The notes: a model not told the origin generated them from the letters alone. A DNA stretch of 64,000 nt from JAIBJN01 sp963775505 (GCA_963775505.1 CAVZIL010000001.1:434001-498000), one strand, 5' to 3'. Positions 52,269-61,345 are shown, counted from the stretch's first letter. Translations and numbers: made by a program.

Positions 52269-53251
52269 GCGGCGGACCGGCGGTCGCGACGGTCGACTAC
52301 CACACCGCCGGCGAGCCGTTCCGGATCGTCACCGGCGGCGTGCCGGCGCTCGAGGGCCGCTCGATCCTCGACAAGCGGCGCTTCGCGCTCGAGCGTCTGG
52401 ACGGCGTTCGCAGGCTCCTCGTGCACGAGCCCCGGGGCCACGCGGACATGTACGGCTGCTTCGTGACGGAGCCGGAGGACGACGGCGCCGACCTCGGAGT
52501 CGTGTTCTTCCACAACGCGGGCTACTCGACCGCCTGCGGGCACGGGACGATCGCGCTCGTCACCTGGGCTCTCGACGAGGGGGTCCTGACCGCCGAGGAG
52601 CCGGAGACCCGGGTCGTGGTGGACGTGCCGTCGGGCCGCCTCGAGACGGTCGCCCGGGTGGAGGACGGCGCGGTGCGCTCCGTCCGCTTCCGCAACGTTC
52701 CCTCCTTCGTGGAGGCGGAGGGCCTGCTTGCGCAGGGCCTCCGGGCCGACGTCGCGTTCGGCGGCGCGTTCTACGCGTCGGTCGCCTCCCCGCTCCCGGT
52801 GCGGGCGCGGAACCTTCCGGAGCTGATCGAGCTCGGACGCGCCGTCAAGGCGGGGCTCGAGGCGCAGCGTTCCTTCGTCCATCCGGAGGAGCCGGAGCTC
52901 CGGGACGTCTACGGCGTCGTCTTCTGGGAGCGCGTGGACATGGGCCCGCCCCTCCGCCAGCGCAACGTCACCGTCTTCGCCGACGGCGAGGTCGACCGCT
53001 CCCCCTGCGGCAGCGGCACCTCCGCCCGCTTGGCGCTCCTCGAGCGCGCCGGCGAGCTGCCGCGCGGCGATGAGCTCGTCCACGAGGGCATCGTGGGCGC
53101 GGAGTTCCGGGCGCGCGTCATCGGCGACGCCGAGGTCGCCGGCCGGCCGGCGGTCATCACGGAGGTCGAAGGGAGCGCGTACCGCACGGGCGCGCACGAG
53201 TTCGTCCTCGACCCGAACGACCCGCTGGGCGAGGGCTTCCTCCTCCGTTGA
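52265..53251 (+). CDS. Proline racemase/hydroxyproline epimerase family
   Basis: 328 residues from a TTG overlapping the mscL stop (TTGA); no ATG or GTG is in frame nearby. ATVDYHTAGEPFRIVTGGVP opens the fold. Both catalytic cysteines are present: NAGYSTACGHGT and SPCGSGTSARLA. With Cys at both positions it is a racemase or epimerase rather than a dehydratase. It acts on proline, 4-hydroxyproline or related imino acids. Confidence 0.92.
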   Translation: MSGGPAVATVDYHTAGEPFRIVTGGVPALEGRSILDKRRFALERLDGVRRLLVHEPRGHADMYGCFVTEPEDDGADLGVVFFHNAGYSTACGHGTIALVTWALDEGVLTAEEPETRVVVDVPSGRLETVARVEDGAVRSVRFRNVPSFVEAEGLLAQGLRADVAFGGAFYASVASPLPVRARNLPELIELGRAVKAGLEAQRSFVHPEEPELRDVYGVVFWERVDMGPPLRQRNVTVFADGEVDRSPCGSGTSARLALLERAGELPRGDELVHEGIVGAEFRARVIGDAEVAGRPAVITEVEGSAYRTGAHEFVLDPNDPLGEGFLLR

Positions 53252-53426
53252 GCCAGGTCCCCGCCGGCCACGACCGGGGCCTGACCCCGGTCGTGGCCCT
53301 TTCGGCGGGACATGCCTGGGGAGCGGATCTCATCCGCCCTGCACGCAGCGGCCGCGGCCGTCCACAGACGGCCGGCGCGGACATGGCCCAGTGCCTGGCA
53401 CCGAGGCCTGGCCGCCGGGGACGGGG
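53252..53426. repeat. Hairpin array between convergent genes, including a strong terminator
   Basis: GGCCACGACCGGGG (53266-53279) and CCCCGGTCGTGGCC (53285-53298) form a perfect 14-base-pair stem with loop CCTGA, flanked by CCGCC/GGCGG. Then come GCGGAT-CTC-ATCCGC (53323-53337), GGCCGTC-CACA-GACGGCC (53356-53373) and GTGCCTGGCAC (53391-53401). The first is a good bidirectional terminator; the series recurs in part at 25274-25417. Confidence 0.65.
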
Positions 53427-54260
53427 CTAGGCGCCGCGCAGGAGCGGGCGCGTGAGGCAGGTGGGGCCGCCGTCGCCGGGGCGCGAGATCTGCTCGCCCA
53501 CGTAGACGCGAACGTCGACGCCGGCGCGCTCCAGGCGCCGGCGCGTCTCGTCGTTGCCGGCGAGCGCGAGCGCGACGCGCGGGCCGAGGGCGAGGACGTT
53601 CGGCCCCATCGACTCCAACTCCTCGTCCGGCACCTCGATCAGCTCGATTCCGCGCGCGTGGAGGAGCTCGACGAGCCGGACCGGCATGAGCGGCAGGTAG
53701 ACGACGGCCAGGTCGACGTCCAGCGGGGACAGGAAGGACATGAGGTGCATGACCTCCCCGGGGCCGTGGTAGTGCGGCAGGTCGAACGCGACGACCTCGA
53801 CGCCCGGGAGCAGCTCGCGGAGCGCCTCGATCCCAGCCGCATTCGTCCGGTACCCGTGGCCGACGAGCATCGTCCCCTCGTCGAGCCAGACGGTGTCGCC
53901 CCCCTCGGCCAGCGCGGGCGCCTCGAGCCGCCCCGCGATCGGGACGCCGGCCGCCACGAGGTCCACGCCCAGCTCGTCCGGCTCACCCCGGCGACCCTCC
54001 TTTCCGGGGCGGAGGAGGATCGCGCCGGCGTCGCCGACGATCGCCGGGTCGTACGTGTAGATGGCGTCGGGGTCGGGGCCCGAGGAGGACTCGGCGAGGA
54101 CGACCTCCGCGCCGTCCGCGCCGAGGAGCTCGCGGAAGGCTTCGTGCTCGGCCGCCATGGCGCCGGGGTCCGGCTCGAAGCGCCAGCCGAATGCCTTCCA
54201 GAGGGCTGCGTCGTTCGGGCGGGGTGCACGCACGAGCACGCGCCGGAGGGGGGCGGTCAT
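53427..54260 (-). CDS. Dimethylarginine dimethylaminohydrolase/amidinotransferase-like hydrolase
   Basis: 277 residues from the ATG at 54260. The guanidino-modifying fold shows RRVLVRAPRPNDAALWK, LEAPALAEGGDTVWLDEGTML (EGGD), VMHLMSFLSPLDVD with the catalytic His and GDGGPTCLTRPLLRG with the catalytic Cys. These enzymes hydrolyse guanidino groups of arginine derivatives such as dimethylarginine. It is divergent from selD, with 39 bases between starts. Confidence 0.9.
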   Translation of the reverse strand: MTAPLRRVLVRAPRPNDAALWKAFGWRFEPDPGAMAAEHEAFRELLGADGAEVVLAESSSGPDPDAIYTYDPAIVGDAGAILLRPGKEGRRGEPDELGVDLVAAGVPIAGRLEAPALAEGGDTVWLDEGTMLVGHGYRTNAAGIEALRELLPGVEVVAFDLPHYHGPGEVMHLMSFLSPLDVDLAVVYLPLMPVRLVELLHARGIELIEVPDEELESMGPNVLALGPRVALALAGNDETRRRLERAGVDVRVYVGEQISRPGDGGPTCLTRPLLRGA

Positions 54261-54299
54261 GCTCTGACAGCCGAACTGACGGGCGGTAACCTCCAACGA

Positions 54300-55331
54300 G
54301 TGGAGACTACAGCGCGCCTGACCGGTCTCGAAGCGGGAGGCGGCTGCGCGGCGAAGTACTCCGCGGCGCGCCTCGAAGAGCTGCTCGCCGGCTTTCTGCC
54401 GAGCTCGCCCGAGAACCTGCTCGTCGGCCTCGCCCCGGCGGACGACGCAGCCGTGTACAAGCTCGACGACGAGCGGGCCCTCATCTTCACGACCGACTTC
54501 TTCCCGCCGATGGTGGACGACCCCTCGCTGTTCGGCGCGGTGGCCGCTGCGAACGCCCTGAACGACGTCTTCGCCATGGGCGGCAGGCCACTCCTGGCGC
54601 TCTCGATCGCCGCGTTCCCGGAAGAGCTGCCTGTCGAGACCGTCCGTGCGATCTTCGACGCCGCGGCAGCCAAGGTCGAGGAGGCCGGCGCCGTCCTCGC
54701 AGGGGGCCACACGATCCGCGATGCCGAGGCGAAGTACGGCCTCGCCGTCGTGGGTACCGTGCACCCGGAGGCGCTCTGGCGGAAGAGCTCGGCACTGCCG
54801 GGCGACGAGGTCTTCCTGACGAAGCCGCTCGGGACCGGCCTGGTGCTCGCCGCCGCTGCCAAAAGCCTGCTCGGACCCGAGGAAGTCGCCGCGGCGACCC
54901 GCCTGATGACGGAGCTCAACGACCGCGCCGCGGAGGCCCTGCGTGGCTTCGAGCCGTCAGCCGTGACCGACGTGACGGGCTTCGGGCTCTTCGGCCACGC
55001 GCACGAGATGGCAGAGCGGAGCGGCGTCCGGATCGAGCTCGACTGGGACTCGCTGCCCGAGCTTCCGGGAGCCCTCGCGGCGGCCGCCCACGGAGTCCGC
55101 ACCGGCGGCGACACGCGCAACCGCGACTTCGCGGGCCACGCCGTCGAGCTGAACGGCACGCCGGAGGACGTCGCCGCGCTCGGCTACGACCCGCAGACGG
55201 CGGGTGGCCTGCTCGCCACCCTGCCGGCCGAGAAGGCGGCCGTGCTCCGCGCTCACTTCGCCGCCGAGGGCCTCTTCCTCACCTGCATCGGCCGGGTCGT
55301 CGAGGGAAGCGGCGTGATGGTCTCCGCCTGA
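54300..55331 (+). CDS. selD: Selenide, water dikinase
   Basis: 343 residues from a GTG. GGGCAAKYSAARLEELL holds the catalytic Cys16 (Sec in some species) and Lys19, PADDAAVYKLDDERALIFTTDFFPP the ATP-binding Asp residues, and VLAGGHTIRDAEAKYGLAVVGTVHP and PSAVTDVTGFGLFGHAHEM are family motifs. It makes selenophosphate for selenoproteins or selenouridine tRNA. No selA, selB or obvious selenoprotein lies in this window. The TGA overlaps the ATG of ctaA. Confidence 0.94.
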   Translation: METTARLTGLEAGGGCAAKYSAARLEELLAGFLPSSPENLLVGLAPADDAAVYKLDDERALIFTTDFFPPMVDDPSLFGAVAAANALNDVFAMGGRPLLALSIAAFPEELPVETVRAIFDAAAAKVEEAGAVLAGGHTIRDAEAKYGLAVVGTVHPEALWRKSSALPGDEVFLTKPLGTGLVLAAAAKSLLGPEEVAAATRLMTELNDRAAEALRGFEPSAVTDVTGFGLFGHAHEMAERSGVRIELDWDSLPELPGALAAAAHGVRTGGDTRNRDFAGHAVELNGTPEDVAALGYDPQTAGGLLATLPAEKAAVLRAHFAAEGLFLTCIGRVVEGSGVMVSA

Positions 55332-56245
55332 TGGAGGCCGGCGCCCGCTCGGCACGGCTTCGGTCGCTCACGGTCTCGCCGGCGGCCTTCGAGTGGTTCG
55401 CCTACGCGGCGCTTGCCGCTCTCTTCCTCATCGTCGTCTCCGGCGCGACCGTCCGCCTCACCGGCTCCGGCCTCGGCTGCGAGAACTGGCCGAGCTGCGG
55501 CGACACGTTCCTGCCGCCGAAGGACTACAACGCCTACGTCGAGTTCGGGAACCGGGTCGCCGGCTTCGTCGTCGGCCTGACCACGCTCGCCGCGGCCGTC
55601 GCGGCCTTCCGCGTGCCGGGGATGCCGCGCTGGTTGGTCTGGAGCGCCGTCGCCCTGCCCTTCACGGTTCTCGCCCAGGGAGTGCTGGGCGGCGTCACGG
55701 TGATGCTCGAGCTCCACCCGCTCATCGTCATGGGCCACTTCCTGCTCTCTCTCGTGGCCCTCGCCGTCGCCGTCGTGGTCGTCCAGGGCGCACGCGATCT
55801 CGCCCGCAGCGCGGCGGCCGACGAGCCGATCGGCTCGGCCTGGCTCGCGCTCGCGCTCGTGCCGGCGGCCGCGGCGCTCGTCGTCTCGGGGACGCTCGTC
55901 ACCGCGGCGGGCCCGCACTCCGGCGGCGAGGAGATCGTCCGCTTCGGGAACCTCGTCGAGGCGGTGCACATCCACATCGGCGCGACCGCAGTGTTCGGCG
56001 TCGCGTTCCTGGCTCTTCTCGGCCTCCTGGTCGTCGAGCGGCGGCGCGCGCGGGTCGAGCTTGGGCTCGCCGCGGCCGTGCTCGCCCTCTTGCTCGCGCA
56101 GATGGTGGTGGGCGAGATCCAGTGGCGGGAGGCGCTCCCCTGGGGCCTCGTGCTCCTGCACGTGACCCTCGCCACGGCCGTGTGGGTGCTGGTGGTGGTC
56201 CTCGCGGTCCGGATCGTGCTCAGGCGCCGAGCCCGCCTGTCGTAG
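55331..56245 (+). CDS. ctaA: Heme A synthase (CtaA/COX15)
   Basis: 304 residues with eight membrane helices. FLIVVSGATVRLTGSGLGCENWPSCGD contains the Cys pair in the first extracytoplasmic loop and the conserved Glu/Asn region of CtaA. Histidine ligands appear in VEFGNRVAGFVVGLTTLA-adjacent helices and in LHPLIVMGHFLLSL, EAVHIHIGATAVF and LLHVTLATAVW. It oxidises the C8 methyl of heme O to heme A for cytochrome oxidase. Coupled to selD by TGATG. Confidence 0.93.
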   Translation: MEAGARSARLRSLTVSPAAFEWFAYAALAALFLIVVSGATVRLTGSGLGCENWPSCGDTFLPPKDYNAYVEFGNRVAGFVVGLTTLAAAVAAFRVPGMPRWLVWSAVALPFTVLAQGVLGGVTVMLELHPLIVMGHFLLSLVALAVAVVVVQGARDLARSAAADEPIGSAWLALALVPAAAALVVSGTLVTAAGPHSGGEEIVRFGNLVEAVHIHIGATAVFGVAFLALLGLLVVERRRARVELGLAAAVLALLLAQMVVGEIQWREALPWGLVLLHVTLATAVWVLVVVLAVRIVLRRRARLS

Positions 56246-56254
56246 ACTGACCCC

Positions 56255-57148
56255 ATCGCAGGGCATCTCCGCATCGAGAGCCGCCCGACGCTGCGCCGTC
56301 CCGTGCTCGTCGCCGCGTTTCGCGGGTGGAACGACGGCGCCCAGGGCGCGTCCCTGGCCGCGAGCTTTCTCGCCCAGAGCTGGAGTGCCGAGCGCTTCGC
56401 CGACGTCGACCCGGAGGAGTTCTACGACTTCCAGGCCGTCCGGCCGCACGTCCGCCTCGAGGAGGGCGTCACCAGGAAGATCGACTGGCCGGAGACGGCC
56501 TTCTACAGCGCGTCCGTGCCCGGTGCCGACCGGGACGCCGTCATCCTCCTCGGGATCGAGCCGAACACGCGCTGGCGGACGTTCTCCGAGGAGGTCACCG
56601 GGCTGGCGGTCGAGCTCGGCGTCGAGCTCTTCGTCACGCTCGGCGCCCTCCTGGCGGACGTTCCCCACACCCGCTCGGCGCCGGTGACGGGCTCCGCCAG
56701 CGACCCGGCGCTCGTCGAGGAGCTCGGCCTGACGTCGTCGCGCTACGAGGGGCCGACGGGAATCGTCGGCGTCCTCCACGACGCCTGCCGGGCAGCGGGG
56801 GTCCCCTCGGCGAGCCTGTGGGCGGCCGTGCCTCACTACGTCTCCCTCGCGGCGAGCCCGAAGGCTGCGCTCGCGCTCTCGGAGCGGCTTGCGGGGCTCC
56901 TCGGGATCACGCTCGACCTCGCCGATCTCGAGCGCGCGGCCGAGGCGTACGAGCTCCAGGTGAGCGCCGCCGTGGCCCAGGACGAGGAGACGGAGGCGTA
57001 CGTCCGCGAGCTCGAGACCCGCCGCGACGCGCTCGGCGACGAGCTGGACGTTCCCTCGGGAGACACCCTCGCCGCCGAGCTCACCCGCTTCCTGAAGGAG
57101 CACGAGGAGCGGACTCGCGAGCTCGACGACGACGCCCAGAACCCCTAG
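56255..57148 (+). CDS. PAC2 family protein (proteasome-assembly-chaperone-like), start uncertain
   Basis: Homology to actinobacterial PAC2 proteins runs through IESRPTLRRPVLVAAFRGWN. The first available conventional start is the GTG at 56303, which would drop the conserved RPTLRRP segment; in frame upstream there is only ATC at 56255 before a stop at 56243. I give the longer form (297 residues). Domain features include GLAVELGVELFVTLGALLADVPHT and GPTGIVGVLHDACRAAG. PAC2 proteins are linked to proteasome or ATP-grasp functions; the role here is unknown. Confidence 0.78.
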   Translation: MAGHLRIESRPTLRRPVLVAAFRGWNDGAQGASLAASFLAQSWSAERFADVDPEEFYDFQAVRPHVRLEEGVTRKIDWPETAFYSASVPGADRDAVILLGIEPNTRWRTFSEEVTGLAVELGVELFVTLGALLADVPHTRSAPVTGSASDPALVEELGLTSSRYEGPTGIVGVLHDACRAAGVPSASLWAAVPHYVSLAASPKAALALSERLAGLLGITLDLADLERAAEAYELQVSAAVAQDEETEAYVRELETRRDALGDELDVPSGDTLAAELTRFLKEHEERTRELDDDAQNP

Positions 57149-57162
57149 AAGGGTCGGCACTC

Positions 57163-58803
57163 CTAGCCGAACGTGAAGGCGTAGGCCTCCGTCCCCGGCG
57201 AGAAGCTGAGGTCGAGGACGTGGGCGCGCTTCTCGCCCGGAATGCGGGCCAGGGTGTAGATGTCGTCCTGGGTGACCGTTGCCGCGCCGAGGCGCTCGCC
57301 GTCGAGCGTGACCTCGACCGTCTCCACGTCGCCGGCCGTTCCGAGCACGAGGAAGACGTCGCGCCCTCGGAAGTGAAGGCGGAGGCGGGCGTCGCGGCCG
57401 GCCAGGATCCGCTCGTCCTCGACAGTCCAGCGGCCGCCGTACGCGAGGCCGTGCAGCGGCACGAACTCGGGGATCGTGTACTCGGCCTCGCGGTTCGGCT
57501 CGATGCGGGAGCCGACGAAGCGGTCGATCCGCTCGTACCCGAGGTAGCTCTCGGGCGTCTGCGGCCCGCTCGGCGTCTCGTCCGCGATCTCCTGCGAGAC
57601 GAGGCCCTCGTCGGTGTCCTCGGCGAGCAGCCGGCGGATGACGCGCTCGCTCTCCTCGTAGTCGCCTTCGCCGAAATGCGCGTAGCGCACGTGGCCGCGG
57701 CGGTCGACGAAGTACTTCGCCGGCCAGTAGCGGTTGAGCCACGCCTGCCAGGTGCCGTAGTCGGGGTCGAGCGCGACCGGATACTCGATCCCGTGGTCGC
57801 GAACGGCCCGGCGGACGTTGTCCGGCTCGCGCTCGAAGGCGAACTCCGGCGTGTGCACTCCCACGATCACGAGGCCGTCGTCCCGGTAGGCCTCGTCCCA
57901 GGCCCTCACATGCGGGAGCGTCCGCAAGCAGTTGATGCAGGAGTAGGTCCAGAAGTCGATCACCACGACCTTCCCGCGCAGGGCTTCCATCGTGAGCGGG
58001 CCCGAGTTGATCCAGCCTTCGATCGCCTGGAACTCGGGCGCGGGGCCGAAGTCGTCGAGCCGCGCCTCCTCGGCGAGCCCGGGGCCGCCGACGAGCTCCT
58101 CCAGCTCTCCGTCCGCTGCCGCGCTCTCCTCCAGACCCTGGAGCGCGCGCGTGTACTCCGGGACGCGCGTCTGCAGGCGCTTGTCGACCCCGTAGATCAT
58201 GAGCACGGCGACCGCCAGGACGGCCACGCCGAGCGCCCGCCGGATCGCGGGCGCGTGCGCCCGGACCGGCCCGAGGCTCATCCCCCGCCGTGCGGCCAGG
58301 GCGACGCCGAGCAGCACGATCCCCGCGCCGAGCCCGTAGGCAAGCGTGATGGCGAAGGCCTCGACCGTGAGGCTCCGCGTCGCCGCGACCGTCGCCACGG
58401 CGGCGATCACCGGGCCCGCGCAGGGCGTGAACAGGAGCCCGAGGCTGAGCCCGAGCACGAAGCCGCCGCTCGTGTCGCTCGGCCGGCGCCTTGCGAGCAC
58501 GTAGAAGGGGCGACCGAGCAGGTCGCCGAGCCGCGGCCAGATCAGCGAGAGGCCGACCAGGACGACGACCGCGATGGCGAGGTTGCGGAGGAGATCGTCG
58601 GGCAGCCCCAGCGCCGAGAGGAGCGCTGCGGCCGTCAGCGTGAAGACCGTGAAGCTGACCACGAGCCCGGCGACCACGGCGAACGGCCGCCGGGGCCCGC
58701 CGGTCGCGCCGCTGGCCAGGACGATCGGAAGCACGGGGAGGACGCACGGCGAGACGGCCGTGACGATCCCGGCGACGAACGCCACGCCGAGCAGGAGCAG
58801 CAT
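57163..58803 (-). CDS. dipZ: DipZ: CcdA-type membrane domain fused to thioredoxin and C-terminal domain
   Basis: 546 residues. Residues 1-210 form the CcdA/DsbD transmembrane region with SPCVLPVLPIVL and LFTPCAGPVIAA, whose cysteines carry electrons across the membrane. A TlpA-like thioredoxin domain follows with CINC (about residues 287-290) in FWTYSCINCLRTLP. The last 150 residues (YLGYERIDRFVGSRIEPNR) match the DipZ C-terminal galactose-binding-like domain. It delivers reductant to extracytoplasmic thiols, for example in cytochrome c maturation. Confidence 0.92.
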   Translation of the reverse strand: MLLLLGVAFVAGIVTAVSPCVLPVLPIVLASGATGGPRRPFAVVAGLVVSFTVFTLTAAALLSALGLPDDLLRNLAIAVVVLVGLSLIWPRLGDLLGRPFYVLARRRPSDTSGGFVLGLSLGLLFTPCAGPVIAAVATVAATRSLTVEAFAITLAYGLGAGIVLLGVALAARRGMSLGPVRAHAPAIRRALGVAVLAVAVLMIYGVDKRLQTRVPEYTRALQGLEESAAADGELEELVGGPGLAEEARLDDFGPAPEFQAIEGWINSGPLTMEALRGKVVVIDFWTYSCINCLRTLPHVRAWDEAYRDDGLVIVGVHTPEFAFEREPDNVRRAVRDHGIEYPVALDPDYGTWQAWLNRYWPAKYFVDRRGHVRYAHFGEGDYEESERVIRRLLAEDTDEGLVSQEIADETPSGPQTPESYLGYERIDRFVGSRIEPNREAEYTIPEFVPLHGLAYGGRWTVEDERILAGRDARLRLHFRGRDVFLVLGTAGDVETVEVTLDGERLGAATVTQDDIYTLARIPGEKRAHVLDLSFSPGTEAYAFTFG

Positions 58804-58839
58804 CGGAATCGATGCTAGCCCGCGAATCTGAACGCAGGC

Positions 58840-61323
58840 TTACGCGCTCTCGGTGACCGGGGGCGGAGGCGCGACCGCACCCGGCTCGTCGGGCTTCCCG
58901 TTCGGCGAGGCCTGTCCGCCTTGCGCGGGCGCCGGGCCCTGCGCCACCCCGGTCTTGCGCTTCTTCTTGCGCCGGCGTCGGCGCGTCTTGCTCGACGGCT
59001 GCTTCGGAGCGGGGAGGTTGTCGGCGAGCGCGTTGGCCACCTCGTGCACCGTTCCGATCCGCTCGCGGACACCGTCGATCAGGCGCTGCGCCGTGGGGGT
59101 GTAGGCCTCGGCGGAGGCGAGCAGGGCCGCCGCGACGTGCGTGGGCTGCTCCAGGGCGACGTTGACGAGCCTCGCCGCGTTCTCCTCGTGCCGGTGACCG
59201 CGCGAGTTCGTGAGCGCGCCCAGGAGGCGCTTCGCCTCGGGCAGGTCAGCGCTCGCGCGGCGGTCCTGGATCTTGCGCGTGGCGCGGGCCAGGCGCCACG
59301 TCCACCGGGCGACGATGTCGGGAGGCGCCTCCACCTTCCCTTCGCCGATCGCGCGCAGGAGGATGCGGACACCCTGGACGCGGTCCTTCTCCCAGGTCGG
59401 TGCGGAGGTGACCATGGTGACGAGGTCGTCGAAGTCGGCGCGGTCGACCGACACCGCGACGCGGTCGCCGAGCGCGGAGAGGCGCAGGCGGCGATTGGGG
59501 TTCTCCGCGGCGCAGCTCAGCAGGAACGCCTCGCGGCACTCACGGCTCGCGCGGACGAGCTTCTCGGCGAAGGCCTGGCGCTCCTCGAAGCGAACCTGAC
59601 GGCCGGCGATGCTGGCCCAGAGGTGCTGCTCGTCCTCGGCGAGGCGACCCGGGTCGACGCGCTCCCACTCGCGGGTGATGACGGTCACCCGCCGGCGCGG
59701 ATCGGGAGTCACCGGCACCAGCCAGGCCGCGGGCGAGAGCTTCCGTTTCGCGCGCCGCTGGATGCGGCGGCGCGGGGCCGGGGTCACGCGCGCGCCGGGC
59801 CGGTAGAAGTCGGAGTCCAGCAGGCTGTGGATGGTGACCGTGCGGTCGTTGTGCGTGGCCGCGTCGTCGACGAAGTCGACGACGACGCCGGCCTCCTTGC
59901 GCGGGGCGAGCCGCATGATGCGGCCGATCCTCTGCTGGTAGACACGGCGGCTCGCCGTCGGCGCGAGGTGCATGCAGACGGTCGCCCGCGGCGAGTTCCA
60001 TCCCTCGGCGAGGAGCTGAGCGTTGACGAGGACGTTGATGTCGCCGCGCTCGTAGGCCGCCAGCGTCTCGGCGAGGCGGACGGGAGGCGTCCGGCCGCTG
60101 ACCGCCTCGGCCTTCAGCCCCGCCGCGCGAAACTCGCGCGCGAGGTTGTAGGCGTGGTCGACGCCGGCGGCGTAGACGATGCCGGGGGTCGCGTCGAAGC
60201 GGTCCCGGTAGAGGCTGGCGGCCGCCTGGTTGAAGATGTCCTGGTCGAGGACCTTGGCCAGGATCTCCTGGTCGTAGTCGCCGCCGACGATGGGGACCGA
60301 CGAGATGGCCGCCGCCGGGCGGACGCGCAGCGAGCGCAGCGGCGCGATCAGCCCCCGCCGGGCGGCGTCCCCGAGCGGCAGGTCGTCGACGGACGCGGGA
60401 AAGACGTCCGAGACCTGCTTGGCGATCAGCTGCTCCGTGGCGGTCATGCCGATGTAGATCGGCTCGGGGAAACGGCGAATCGCCGCGCTGGTCTTCTCCC
60501 CGAGCGCCGTGTGCGCCTCGTCGCAGATGACGAGCTGGTACGCCGAGCGCGAGAGCGAGTCGACGTGCCGCGCGAACCAGGCGTAGGTCTGGATCGTGAG
60601 CGGGTTCTCGCGCAGCGGCTGCTGGCCCTGGAGCACCGCCGGGCGAAGCCGCTCGCCGTAGCCCTCGGCGGTCAGATCGCGCCGGAACTGGTCGACGAGC
60701 AGGCGCCGGTGGGTGAGGATGAGCACGCCCATCGTCCTCGCTGCCTCGACGAAGCCGCCCGCGGCGATCGTCTTGCCGGACGCGGTCGGATGCCGGAAGC
60801 GATAGCGGCGGACGGCGCCCGGGTCTTCGTGCATCCCGTACTCCTCGCCCTCGTCGCCGTTCTCGTCCTCGCCCTCGGCCTCCTCCTCGAGCTCGTCCTC
60901 GTCCTCCTCGACCCGGTCTTCGACGAGCTTGCCGTTCTCCGGGCCGTTGCCGTTCTCTGCCTCCTGCTCGTGACGCGCGATCAGCTCGGCGAGCATGCCC
61001 GCGAGCGCGTCGATCTGGTGGCGGCGGAGCTCGGTCCCGGAGGCCAGCCGCGAGGGCTTGTCGGTCAGCACGCGCTCGAGCCCCAGCATCAGGGCGTAGT
61101 CGACCTTCCAGTCCGGAGAGGGCGAGCGTCGGCCCGCGTCGAGCTCGACGAGCGCGGCGTCGAGCGCCCGTCGCCGAGCCCGTCCCTCGGCGAGCACGTC
61201 GGCGGGCTCCTCGCCCGGGTGGAGGAACGACTCGCCGGACCAGGCTTCCGCTCGGAGGGCGGCCGCCGTCAAGGCGTCCGGGTCCTCCGACTGGACAGTC
61301 GGATGGCCTATCGCTTCTTGCAT
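58840..61323 (-). CDS. Superfamily 2 DEAD/DEAH helicase with acidic insert and basic tail
   Basis: 827 residues from the ATG at 61323. Motif I HPTASGKTIAAG, II CDEAH, III MTATEQ and VI QQRIGRIMRL mark an SF2 helicase of the type I restriction/RecG-like DEXH group. Before motif I lies an acidic insert of about 45 residues rich in Glu/Asp (VEEDEDELEEEAEGEDENG). The C-terminus is helical and ends in RRRRRKKKRK plus a Pro/Ala-rich tail. It may remodel nucleic acid in stress or defence; no nuclease or methylase partner is adjacent. Confidence 0.9.
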   Translation of the reverse strand: MQEAIGHPTVQSEDPDALTAAALRAEAWSGESFLHPGEEPADVLAEGRARRRALDAALVELDAGRRSPSPDWKVDYALMLGLERVLTDKPSRLASGTELRRHQIDALAGMLAELIARHEQEAENGNGPENGKLVEDRVEEDEDELEEEAEGEDENGDEGEEYGMHEDPGAVRRYRFRHPTASGKTIAAGGFVEAARTMGVLILTHRRLLVDQFRRDLTAEGYGERLRPAVLQGQQPLRENPLTIQTYAWFARHVDSLSRSAYQLVICDEAHTALGEKTSAAIRRFPEPIYIGMTATEQLIAKQVSDVFPASVDDLPLGDAARRGLIAPLRSLRVRPAAAISSVPIVGGDYDQEILAKVLDQDIFNQAAASLYRDRFDATPGIVYAAGVDHAYNLAREFRAAGLKAEAVSGRTPPVRLAETLAAYERGDINVLVNAQLLAEGWNSPRATVCMHLAPTASRRVYQQRIGRIMRLAPRKEAGVVVDFVDDAATHNDRTVTIHSLLDSDFYRPGARVTPAPRRRIQRRAKRKLSPAAWLVPVTPDPRRRVTVITREWERVDPGRLAEDEQHLWASIAGRQVRFEERQAFAEKLVRASRECREAFLLSCAAENPNRRLRLSALGDRVAVSVDRADFDDLVTMVTSAPTWEKDRVQGVRILLRAIGEGKVEAPPDIVARWTWRLARATRKIQDRRASADLPEAKRLLGALTNSRGHRHEENAARLVNVALEQPTHVAAALLASAEAYTPTAQRLIDGVRERIGTVHEVANALADNLPAPKQPSSKTRRRRRKKKRKTGVAQGPAPAQGGQASPNGKPDEPGAVAPPPPVTESA

Positions 61324-61327
61324 GAAC

Positions 61328-61345
61328 GCAGCGCTTCGGCGCTGC
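61328..61345. other. Perfect 7-base-pair hairpin directly before the helicase start
   Basis: GCAGCGC-TTCG-GCGCTGC (plus strand; loop CGAA in the helicase mRNA) ends five bases upstream of the helicase ATG at 61323. No ribosome binding site is visible. It could control translation. A TACTAT -10-like box lies upstream on the minus strand at 61399-61394. Confidence 0.5.

Noticed and set aside
55253..58747. Open frame of more than 1100 codons antisense to ctaA and PAC2, running into dipZ
   Set aside because: Same GC artefact. Its sequence is low-complexity Arg/Asp/Glu, and the dipZ part is an out-of-frame reading of that gene.
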